Shown here piece after piece: positions 1-5,359 of a DNA stretch of 5,359 bases (position 1 is the first letter of the stretch; the number at the start of each line of letters is the position of its first letter). Both the position numbers and the translations under genes were made by a program. The notes under the pieces are model-generated. The model worked only from the letters and a program-made list of their open reading frames with translations, was not told where the DNA came from and searched no databases. The DNA lies in contig DBWE01000202.1 in the NCBI GenBank assembly GCA_002308315.1, positions 3,088-8,446 of the forward strand, written 5' to 3'. The DNA comes from Clostridiales bacterium UBA1246 (lineage in GTDB: Bacteria; Bacillota; Clostridia; Oscillospirales; Oscillospiraceae).

Positions 1-341
1 TCCTGGGGCTCCACCGGTACCGGCTTCCCCTCGGGCACGGCGCTCGTGCCGTAGCGGTCCTTCCCGGTCTCCGGGTCCAGGATCATGCCCTGCAGGGCGG
101 AGTATTCCGCGTCGCCCTCCTCCGCGGCGCCGTCGGCGGACAGGGACGCGGCATAGGCGAGCTTGTCCTCCGCGCTCATTACCCCTTCCGATCCGCCGGG
201 GCGCGCCTCCGACGCCGTCTGCTTCCCTATCCTCCAGCCCTGCAGCCCCGGCGCGTCGCCGCCGTACCAGAACGCGAAGGCCAGCAGAGCCGCCAGCAGC
301 ACGGGCAGGATGATCTTCCATTTGTGTTTCTTCCAGAACAT
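1..341 (-). CDS. Membrane-anchored protein, probable DUF4430 family (3' partial)
   Basis: An open frame runs from the ATG at 341-339 to the window edge, giving 113 residues with no stop. It starts MFWKKHKWK, a basic N-terminus, followed by one hydrophobic segment at about residues 9-25 (IILPVLLAALLAFAFWY). There is no lipobox cysteine and no clear cleavage site, so it reads as a signal anchor with the rest outside. A polar, low-complexity region follows, then DPETGKDRYGTSAVPEGKPV and PVEPQ at the edge. From memory, a closely similar DKYxTxPVPEGKPxPVEPQ segment occurs just before the DUF4430 domain in Clostridia proteins, which would place that domain immediately beyond the window. The gene is absent from most simple ORF views because it is cut by the edge, but its strong ribosome binding site and close spacing support it. 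That it is a protein gene is fairly sure; the family call is moderate. Confidence 0.75.
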   Translation of the reverse strand, partial: MFWKKHKWKIILPVLLAALLAFAFWYGGDAPGLQGWRIGKQTASEARPGGSEGVMSAEDKLAYAASLSADGAAEEGDAEYSALQGMILDPETGKDRYGTSAVPEGKPVPVEPQ

Positions 342-346
342 ATATG

Positions 347-353
347 CCACCTC
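347..353 (-). promoter_or_regulatory. Strong ribosome binding site of the membrane-anchored gene
   Basis: GAGGTGG lies 5 bases before the ATG at 341-339 and matches the anti-Shine-Dalgarno well. It fixes the start of the last gene. The whole gap back to the preceding stop codon is only 28 bases, leaving no room for a terminator plus promoter, so the gene is probably co-transcribed with the SLH gene ahead of it. Confidence 0.8.
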
Positions 354-369
354 ATCTTCTCACCGCGGT

Positions 370-2025
370 TTAAAGAAGCCCGGCTTTCTCCAGCATGTTG
401 TACAGCATCTGCGCGATCTCGCAGCGTTTTATATTCTGCGTCGGCTCTATATTCATCACGCTGCCGTCCAGAATGCCTTTGTCGTAGCAGAACGCGAGGG
501 AGGCCCGCGCCCAGTCGGCGGTTTTGGTATAGTCCCCGAACTGCGCCAGCGTGTCGCGGATCGCGGAAGCGGAGTAATCCGTGTCCATACCGCAGAGCTT
601 TGCCGCCCGGGCCACCATCGTCGCGGCCTCCTGCCTCGTGATCGTGCCGTTCGGGGCGAACAGGCCGTCCCCGACCCCGTTGACTATACCGTAGGTATTC
701 GCCGTGCCTACAAAGCCGGCGAACCAGTCCCCCGTCTTTACGTCCGTGAAGCTGTCGTTGGCCTTCGGCTCCAGGCCGAGAGCGCGCACCGTGATCGCGG
801 CGAACTGCGCGCGGCTCATGTTCGCGTCCGGCGCGAAGCTGCCGTCGCCCATGCCGTTTATGATCCCGCGGGAAGCCAGCGCCTCGACGGCGGTTTTGTT
901 CGGGTGGTTCTTGATATCGCCGAAGGTCGTGCCCGACATTGTGACCGGGACCGCCTTCACGTCCTTATGCTTTCCGGGAAGACCCGTCCCGCCGACGGCT
1001 GAGCCGCTCCGGTCAAGCTTAACGTCGATGGCGTCGTCCATGCGGTAAAGCGAATTTTTCCCGTCACGCTGTCTTTTCGCGGCAACGAGCGCGTAAAAGC
1101 CCTGCTCGGCGGTCATCTGATTGTTTCCCTCGCCCGCGGCGGTGTGATCAAAGCCGCCGTCCGGCCGGCGGAACGCCAGCAGGGCGTCGAGCAGCGACAC
1201 TCCGTTTTTCACGAAGCGCGGATCCTCCGGAGACAGTCCCAGCTCGCACAGCGCAACGATTATCTGCACTATGCTCTCGGCGTTGCTGTCGCCCATCGAC
1301 GAAAATCCGCCGTCGTCCTGCTGCATGGCGCTCATGCAGTCCAGCGCCTCCCCGATCGCCTTTTCCACGGCCGGCTGACTTTGATATTTCGCCAGCGCCT
1401 GCAGAGCCATGCCCGTGATATCCGGATCCGAGGCATCGTTGGCGTAGGCTTCTCCGGTGCCGCCGAACAGGCTCCAGCCGCCGTCGGCAAGCTGACAGTC
1501 AAGGATATAGTCAACGTACATCTGCCGCGTGGCCTGAGTGGCGGCGTCGGGATTTTCCGGCATGGGATAATCCCGGCTGTCGAGCGCGATCAGCGCCCAT
1601 ATCGGGCCGTTCAGTCCCTGCCAGACGGTCTTGTCAAAATCACCGAGGGGCATCGTCAGATCGTAGCCTCCGACGTCCCGCGCGTCCGCGCCTATGGCGG
1701 AGAGGGCTGTGATCACGCGGGAATACTCGGTATATTTCTTTTCATGCAGCACTCCCCTGCGCTCCTTTACGTACTCCTCCGCCGCCGAATAGTAGTCCCG
1801 ATAGTACTGATCCGGCACGTCGCAGCCGCTTCTCGCAAGGCCGAGCACGGCCCATTCGCCGCCCACCGAGCCTACCTGCGGCTGCTGCGTTGCCGAATAA
1901 ATATACTTCCCCGTGACGACCACCGCGCTGTTCAGCGCGCCGTCCGACACCGCCGCGAGCGCGGCGGGCGCCGCGCCGAGCAGCAGCGTCATCACGAGTG
2001 CAAGAGCTATGATCTTTTTTTTCAT
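370..2025 (-). CDS. Secreted S-layer-anchored prenyltransferase/squalene-cyclase-like repeat protein with SLH x3
   Basis: The protein has 551 residues from the ATG at 2025. That start is preferred over the ATG at 2040 because it has a plausible ribosome binding site and gives a clean signal peptide (MKKKIIALALVMTLLLG, likely cleaved after ALA-24). Residues about 28-335 form an alpha/alpha toroid with squalene-cyclase-type turns: DGGW (182-185), DGGF (238-241) and DGGF (289-292). A DPDIT motif at 200-204 sits where class II terpene cyclases carry DXDD, but it lacks the fourth aspartate. Blocks such as KYTEYSRV, VWQG and FVKNG are shared with the toroid of the upstream gene, so the two are paralogs. 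After a linker come SLH domains at about 368-416, 426-476 and 496-546, ending with TAA at 370-372. Their polymer-binding motifs are degenerate (SRAQ, TRQE, KRCE). The protein should be exported and held on the cell wall. A binding role seems more likely than catalysis, but this is inference. Unlike its neighbour it has no DUF4430 domain. Confidence 0.9.
   Translation of the reverse strand: MKKKIIALALVMTLLLGAAPAALAAVSDGALNSAVVVTGKYIYSATQQPQVGSVGGEWAVLGLARSGCDVPDQYYRDYYSAAEEYVKERRGVLHEKKYTEYSRVITALSAIGADARDVGGYDLTMPLGDFDKTVWQGLNGPIWALIALDSRDYPMPENPDAATQATRQMYVDYILDCQLADGGWSLFGGTGEAYANDASDPDITGMALQALAKYQSQPAVEKAIGEALDCMSAMQQDDGGFSSMGDSNAESIVQIIVALCELGLSPEDPRFVKNGVSLLDALLAFRRPDGGFDHTAAGEGNNQMTAEQGFYALVAAKRQRDGKNSLYRMDDAIDVKLDRSGSAVGGTGLPGKHKDVKAVPVTMSGTTFGDIKNHPNKTAVEALASRGIINGMGDGSFAPDANMSRAQFAAITVRALGLEPKANDSFTDVKTGDWFAGFVGTANTYGIVNGVGDGLFAPNGTITRQEAATMVARAAKLCGMDTDYSASAIRDTLAQFGDYTKTADWARASLAFCYDKGILDGSVMNIEPTQNIKRCEIAQMLYNMLEKAGLL
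388..924 (-). other. Three SLH domains of the second surface protein
   Basis: SLH1 covers 778-924 (FGDIKNHPNKTAVEAL to FAAITVRAL), SLH2 covers 598-750 (FTDVKTGDWFAGFVG to MVARAAKL) and SLH3 covers 388-540 (FGDYTKTADWARASL to MLYNML). SLH1 and SLH2 carry the typical GDGSFAP or GDGLFAP turn before the polymer-binding motif. SLH3 is the most divergent, with MNIEPTQNIKRCE. The same C-terminal placement as in the upstream gene suggests both proteins attach to the same wall polymer. Confidence 0.88.
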
Positions 2026-2032
2026 GCTTCGT

Positions 2033-2038
2033 TCCCCC
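2033..2038 (-). promoter_or_regulatory. Probable ribosome binding site that decides the start of the second SLH gene
   Basis: GGGGGA lies 7 bases before the ATG at 2025-2023 and can pair with the anti-Shine-Dalgarno through one G-U wobble. The alternative ATG at 2040 overlaps this G run, and its only nearby purine stretch (AAGGA, 2056-2060) is 15 bases away, which is too far. A TAG in frame at 2044-2046 excludes any start further upstream. Confidence 0.55.
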
Positions 2039-2066
2039 ATGGTCTACCGTTATTGTCCTTCGGCGT

Positions 2067-2090
2067 AAAAATCGCCCCGCGGCGGTTTTT
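2067..2090 (-). terminator. Terminator-like hairpin between the two SLH protein genes
   Basis: Read on the minus strand, 2090 to 2067 can fold into an A4:T4 base, a C-A mismatch, a four-pair CGCC/GGCG stem and a GCGG loop, ending in five Ts. It begins at the last base of the upstream TGA stop. The stem is short, so termination would be partial at best; it may act as an attenuator or as an mRNA processing or stability element. The structure is nearly symmetric, so it could also act on plus-strand transcripts. I saw no convincing promoter in the remaining 40 bases before the next gene, which argues that the next gene relies on read-through. Confidence 0.4.
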
Positions 2091-5000
2091 CACGCCACGA
2101 TCAGCTTTACCAGACGCGCCAGTATCTCCGCGGCCTCTGCCCGCGTCACGCATCCGTGAGGCTCAAATCTGCCGCCGCCGTTCAGCAGCCCGACGCCCAC
2201 GGCCCAGGCCACGTCCTCCCTCGCCCAGGCGGAGATATCGCCGCCGTCGTTGAAGAGGCTCAGATCGGCCGTTCCTTCGGGCTCAAGACCGAGAAAGCGC
2301 ACGTACCGGTGCAGCATGGCCGCAAGCTGTTCGCGCTCTACGTTTTTCTCCGGCTCAAAACCGGCTCCCGTGCCCTTCACTATCCCGGCGCCGCTTGCCC
2401 AGACGACCGCGTCGGCGTACCACTTGCCCTCCTGCACGTCGCCGAAGGGATTTTCGCCGGACGCTTCCGCGTCCTCCAGCCGGTACAGCACCGCTGCCAG
2501 CATGGCCCGGTTCATGGGCATTTCCGGGGCGAACTCCGTCTCGCTGACGCCCTTGAATATGCCGCGCCCGACGACGAAGCTCACGTCCCCGGCAAAGCCG
2601 TCGCCGTCCTTCACGTCGTCAAATGCCGCTTCGCGCTTTTCAAACCTGACTTCGGCGCCCGCGGGTATCTCCGCGAAGCATCTGCCGTCCTCGGCAAAGG
2701 ATTTTTTAACGGCTTCGCCCGTGCCGTCGGCCTTTACGATCACCGGCACGTCGTTCCCGCCGCCGGAGGGCAGCTCGATCCTCAGCTTCGCGTCCACGCG
2801 CTCCCCGCCGGTCTTCACGTCAAATACCGTGCCGCCGTCTTCGTTATACGTTACGGACAGCTCAACGTCTCCGCCGGACTCCGACGCCGCTTTCAGGACC
2901 CGGGCGTCCAGCCTGACGGCGGCTGTTCCGGTATCGACCTTCAATACTACGCCCGCGTCCGCCGCGGCTTTCACCGCGTCCGCGCCGAGGGCCGCCGTGA
3001 CGCTGTCCGCGCCGCCGGCTTCCACGCTGACGGTCAGCGTTTTCCCGACGGCGCCGCTCTTCAGCGCCTCGCTTATCGTCTCCGCGCTCACCTCGGCCCC
3101 GCCGTTCTCCGCGTCCGCCGTTACGGTGACGGACGCTTCCCCGGAGTCATGCTCCGGCTCTCCGCTGCCGCCGTCCCTGTCCGCGGATCCCGTTCCGCCG
3201 CCTCTGCCCAGGTAGGTATCGGGAGCGCCGAGCCACCTGTCATAATAGCTCCCGTCGCCCAGACTCGGCCAGCGCCCCTCGCCGAACCAGTCGGACACCT
3301 CGTAGCTGAAATCATTCACGTAATGCCATATCACCGTGTCGCCGTCGTGAAGCTCCTGCTCCGTCAGGCCCAGGCCCGGGTGAGAACCGTTCACGGTGTA
3401 CATCCAGCCGCTGCGTTTGCCGTTGGAGAACTCGCTGAGCTCATAGCCCTCCGGCGAGCGGACCGTTTCCACGTAATTCCTGTCCGCGCCGACGCTCGCT
3501 ATCCCCGCCTCTCCGGTCGCTTTTTCCCACAGGTCGCGGACGGTCGCGCCCTTTTCCAGCGTGTACTTCACCGTGGGTATCCACGTAACGTAGTCCGGCA
3601 GATACGCTTCCGCGCCGAGATCGACGTCCTTTTCCGCCTGCTCCGCGCCGATCAGCCGCATCGTCACGGTGACGGTCGTTTTTTCCGTCACGGTCTCTCC
3701 GGCGCCGCTCCCGCCGCCTTCCGCTGTCCCGGTTCCCGTTCCGCCGCCTCTGCCCATGTAGTTATCGGGAGCCGCGAGCCACCTGTCATAATAGCTTCCG
3801 TCGCCCAGGCTCGGCCAGCGCCCCTCGCCGAACCAGTCGGACACCTCGTAGCTGAAATCGTTCACGTAATGCCATATCACCGTGTCGCCGTCGTGAAGCT
3901 CCTGCTCCGCCAGCCCCAGGGCCGGGTGAGAGCCGTTCACGGTGTACATCCAGCCGCTGCGTTTGCCGTTGGAGAACTCGCTGAGCTCATAGCCCTCCGG
4001 CGAGCGGACCGTTTCCACGTAATTTCTGTCCGCGCCGACGCTCGCTATCCCCGCCTCTCCGGTCGCCTTTACCCACAGATCGCGGACCGTCGCGCCCTTT
4101 TCCAGCGTATACTCCGCCGTGGGTATCCACGTCACGTAGTCCGGCAGATACGCCTCCGCGCCGAGATCGACGTCTTTTTCCGCCTGCTCCGCGCCGATCA
4201 GCCGCATCGTCACGGTGACGGTCGTTTTTCCCGTCACGGTCCCCCCGGCGCCGCTCCCGCCGCCGTCCGGGTCTTCGGGAGTCGGGTCCTCCGGGACGGG
4301 AGGAGTATACGGCGTGTCGGTATTCAACTCAACGTCGCTCATGTCATAGAGCGCGGTCACGCCCCGTTTATATCTGTCATAGGCCGTCAGACCGTAGGCC
4401 GCCTGCTCGGAGGCCATCTTATTGACCTTTCCGTCCTTATCGTGTCTGAAGCCGCCGCTCTCCGCGTCGAAGTAGCTCAGCATATCGTCAAGAACGCTCC
4501 TGCCGTTCTTGACGAACGCTTCGTCGGCGTCCGCGTCGCGTCCCATCGCGGACAGGGCTATAACGACCCACGTGTCCGCCTCGGCGCTGCCGAAGCCTCC
4601 GTCGGGCCCCTGCGCGCCGGCGAGGAAGCTCAGAGCCGCGTCCACGGCGCTTTTTATTTCGTCCCTGCTCACGCCGTCGCCCAGGGCGGCAAATCTTTCC
4701 TCGCTGAAATAATACGGGGCAAGGGCGTAGACCGCCGCCGCCGTCGTATCGAGATCGCTGCCGTTTCCGTTTATGCTCAGCGCTCCGTCCGCGTTCTGAG
4801 CCGCGATGAGAGAGGCTATGAACGCCGTTCTGGCCTCTCTGCCCTCGTCGCCGTTGAGATAGCCGCGGCTGTCCAGCGCGAGCAGGGCGAAGGCCGTCCC
4901 GTTGTTTCCCTGCCATACGGCCCGGTATTTGCCGTCGGCCTGCCTGTCGAGCAGCGGCGTTACGAAATCGTATACCGCGCTGTCCGTTTCAAAACGGGAA

Positions 5001-5359
5001 GCGTCGACGCCCATGCTCGTCAGAGCGATCACCACGCGGGAATACTCGGTATATTTCCTGTCGTGCAGCTTTCCGCCGCAGTCGTCCGCGTAGGTCCTCA
5101 GATTGGCGAGATACCTTTCGTTCCACTCCTCCCCGGCCGCGCCGCCGCGGTTGAGGGCGAATACCGCCCACTCGCCGCCCGTGGAGCCGACCTTCGGATC
5201 CGGGACCGCGGTCCTGATGTAATCCCGCACGGACTCCATGGCCTCTTCATATGTCGGCAGCTCCGGCGCGGGCGCCCGGTAAGGCTCCGCGGTGATCACC
5301 GCGTCCGTGACCGACGCGGTATCTCCCGCGCCCTCCAGCGACAGTACGGCGGTAAAGCC
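2090..5359 (-). CDS. S-layer-anchored protein: squalene-cyclase-like toroid, two DUF4430 domains, SLH x3 (5' partial)
   Basis: The frame is open to the window edge and ends at TGA (2090-2092), giving 1089 visible residues counted from codon 5359-5357. A GTG at 5299 is not a credible start: it has no Shine-Dalgarno and no signal peptide follows, while the frame stays open upstream. Residues 1-30 are the tail of an unidentified domain. Residues about 35-345 are an alpha/alpha toroid of the prenyltransferase/squalene-cyclase repeat type (GGEWAVFAL, KYTEYSRVVIAL, AVWQGNNG, GPDGGFG). A Pro/Gly-rich linker follows, then two DUF4430 domains (about 379-500 and 561-682; GWMYTVNG, DGDTVIWHY). Each is trailed by an aromatic segment (DWFGEGRWPSLGDGSYYDRW). 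Residues about 742-910 are a beta-rich domain common before SLH modules. SLH domains lie at about 913-961, 972-1020 and 1036-1086. SLH domains normally bind secondary cell-wall polymer, so the protein should be displayed on the surface. Ligand binding, possibly cobalamin-like, is inference. The domain calls are firm; the function is not. Confidence 0.9.
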   Translation of the reverse strand, partial: GFTAVLSLEGAGDTASVTDAVITAEPYRAPAPELPTYEEAMESVRDYIRTAVPDPKVGSTGGEWAVFALNRGGAAGEEWNERYLANLRTYADDCGGKLHDRKYTEYSRVVIALTSMGVDASRFETDSAVYDFVTPLLDRQADGKYRAVWQGNNGTAFALLALDSRGYLNGDEGREARTAFIASLIAAQNADGALSINGNGSDLDTTAAAVYALAPYYFSEERFAALGDGVSRDEIKSAVDAALSFLAGAQGPDGGFGSAEADTWVVIALSAMGRDADADEAFVKNGRSVLDDMLSYFDAESGGFRHDKDGKVNKMASEQAAYGLTAYDRYKRGVTALYDMSDVELNTDTPYTPPVPEDPTPEDPDGGGSGAGGTVTGKTTVTVTMRLIGAEQAEKDVDLGAEAYLPDYVTWIPTAEYTLEKGATVRDLWVKATGEAGIASVGADRNYVETVRSPEGYELSEFSNGKRSGWMYTVNGSHPALGLAEQELHDGDTVIWHYVNDFSYEVSDWFGEGRWPSLGDGSYYDRWLAAPDNYMGRGGGTGTGTAEGGGSGAGETVTEKTTVTVTMRLIGAEQAEKDVDLGAEAYLPDYVTWIPTVKYTLEKGATVRDLWEKATGEAGIASVGADRNYVETVRSPEGYELSEFSNGKRSGWMYTVNGSHPGLGLTEQELHDGDTVIWHYVNDFSYEVSDWFGEGRWPSLGDGSYYDRWLGAPDTYLGRGGGTGSADRDGGSGEPEHDSGEASVTVTADAENGGAEVSAETISEALKSGAVGKTLTVSVEAGGADSVTAALGADAVKAAADAGVVLKVDTGTAAVRLDARVLKAASESGGDVELSVTYNEDGGTVFDVKTGGERVDAKLRIELPSGGGNDVPVIVKADGTGEAVKKSFAEDGRCFAEIPAGAEVRFEKREAAFDDVKDGDGFAGDVSFVVGRGIFKGVSETEFAPEMPMNRAMLAAVLYRLEDAEASGENPFGDVQEGKWYADAVVWASGAGIVKGTGAGFEPEKNVEREQLAAMLHRYVRFLGLEPEGTADLSLFNDGGDISAWAREDVAWAVGVGLLNGGGRFEPHGCVTRAEAAEILARLVKLIVA
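2102..2623 (-). other. Three SLH domains of the large surface protein
   Basis: SLH1 covers 2477-2623 (AAFDDVKDGDGFAGDV to MLAAVLYRL), SLH2 covers 2300-2446 (FGDVQEGKWYADAV to LAAMLHRYV) and SLH3 covers 2102-2254 (FNDGGDISAWAREDV to AAEILARLV). In this family a TRAE-type motif contacts the pyruvylated secondary cell-wall polymer. Here the motif reads NRAM, EREQ and TRAE, so only SLH3 keeps the canonical form, although the arginine is present in all three. The cluster sits at the extreme C-terminus, leaving the rest of the protein projecting outward. Confidence 0.88.
3188..3718 (-). repeat. Tandem repeat copy 2 (DUF4430 unit, downstream in the gene)
   Basis: This is the second unit of the 546-base-period duplication. 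It shares the reading frame of copy 1 and encodes the same domain plus trailing aromatic segment. Residues that differ from copy 1 include VKY for AEY, DLWEKA for DLWVKA, SHPGLGLTE for SHPALGLAE and WLGAPDTYL for WLAAPDNYM. The end beyond the unit switches to an Asp/Glu-rich linker (SADRDGGSGEPEHDSGE) that leads into the pre-SLH beta domain. Confidence 0.93.
3734..4264 (-). repeat. Tandem repeat copy 1 (DUF4430 unit, upstream in the gene)
   Basis: This is the first of two in-frame direct repeats within the large surface protein gene. Each unit is about 531 bases, with a period of exactly 546 bases (182 codons) and 15 unrelated bases between units. It encodes the Gly-rich linker end, one DUF4430 domain and its aromatic trailing segment. 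By hand alignment the copies differ at about 25 positions (about 95% identity) and at about 10 residues. Substitutions specific to this copy include AEY, DLWVKA, SHPALGLAE and WLAAPDNYM. The identity is well above what domain conservation alone would require, so the duplication is recent or is kept uniform by gene conversion. Confidence 0.93.

Noticed and set aside
163..1002. Plus-strand open frame of 279 codons
   Set aside because: It is antisense to the SLH region of the second gene and to the start of the membrane-anchored gene. It has no domain and no convincing ribosome binding site.
2015..2022. Run of eight A on the coding strand just after the start of the second SLH gene, as a phase-variation site
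   Set aside because: It simply encodes the lysine-rich start of the signal peptide. Eight bases is short for a contingency locus, and nothing else suggests switching.
1144..2253. Long plus-strand open frame of 369 codons
   Set aside because: It lies antisense to the second SLH gene, runs across the intergenic gap, and gives an Arg/His-rich product with no recognisable domain. High GC makes such open antisense frames common.
2250..3215. Long plus-strand open frame of 321 codons
   Set aside because: It is antisense to the SLH and beta-domain part of the large gene. The Ser/Pro/Ala-rich product is what the reverse strand of this coding DNA would give.
4742..4756. Calling the barrels active terpene cyclases
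   Set aside because: The acid motif is incomplete, the proteins are exported and wall-anchored, and no isoprenoid genes are nearby. Only the fold relation is supported.
5297..5299. GTG as the start of the large gene
   Set aside because: There is no Shine-Dalgarno, no signal peptide follows in a protein with SLH anchors, and the frame stays open for 20 more codons to the window edge. The true start is outside.

Overview
The window holds three genes, all on the minus strand and all encoding exported or surface proteins. In transcription order they are a very large S-layer-anchored protein (2090-5359, 5' end outside the window), a second S-layer-anchored protein (370-2025), and the start of a membrane-anchored protein (1-341, 3' end outside the window). 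The gaps between them are about 50 and 28 bases, so they look like one operon. No RNA gene, CRISPR array, transposase or attachment site was seen. The long plus-strand open frames are antisense shadows of GC-rich coding DNA.

The two complete C-termini each carry three S-layer homology (SLH) domains. With the high-GC coding, the Gram-positive-type signal peptide and the style of the SLH-associated beta domain, this points to a Clostridia-like member of the Bacillota, perhaps a gut Oscillospiraceae-type organism. The taxon is inferred; no marker gene is present.

Both large proteins have a prenyltransferase/squalene-cyclase-like alpha/alpha toroid before their SLH domains, and the two toroids are clear paralogs. 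The upstream protein adds two nearly identical DUF4430 domains (the transcobalamin/intrinsic-factor C-terminal fold family), encoded by a 546-bp tandem duplication at about 95% nucleotide identity. The third protein starts with a membrane anchor, followed by a sequence that in my memory of the family leads into another DUF4430 domain.

The recurring pair of alpha/alpha barrel plus DUF4430 beta domain is the architecture of the vertebrate cobalamin carriers (intrinsic factor, transcobalamin), here displayed on a bacterial cell wall. The most interesting hypothesis is a surface system that captures a cobalamin-like or other small hydrophobic ligand, with two wall-anchored barrels and a membrane-proximal DUF4430 protein. 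The ligand and the function are not shown by the sequence.
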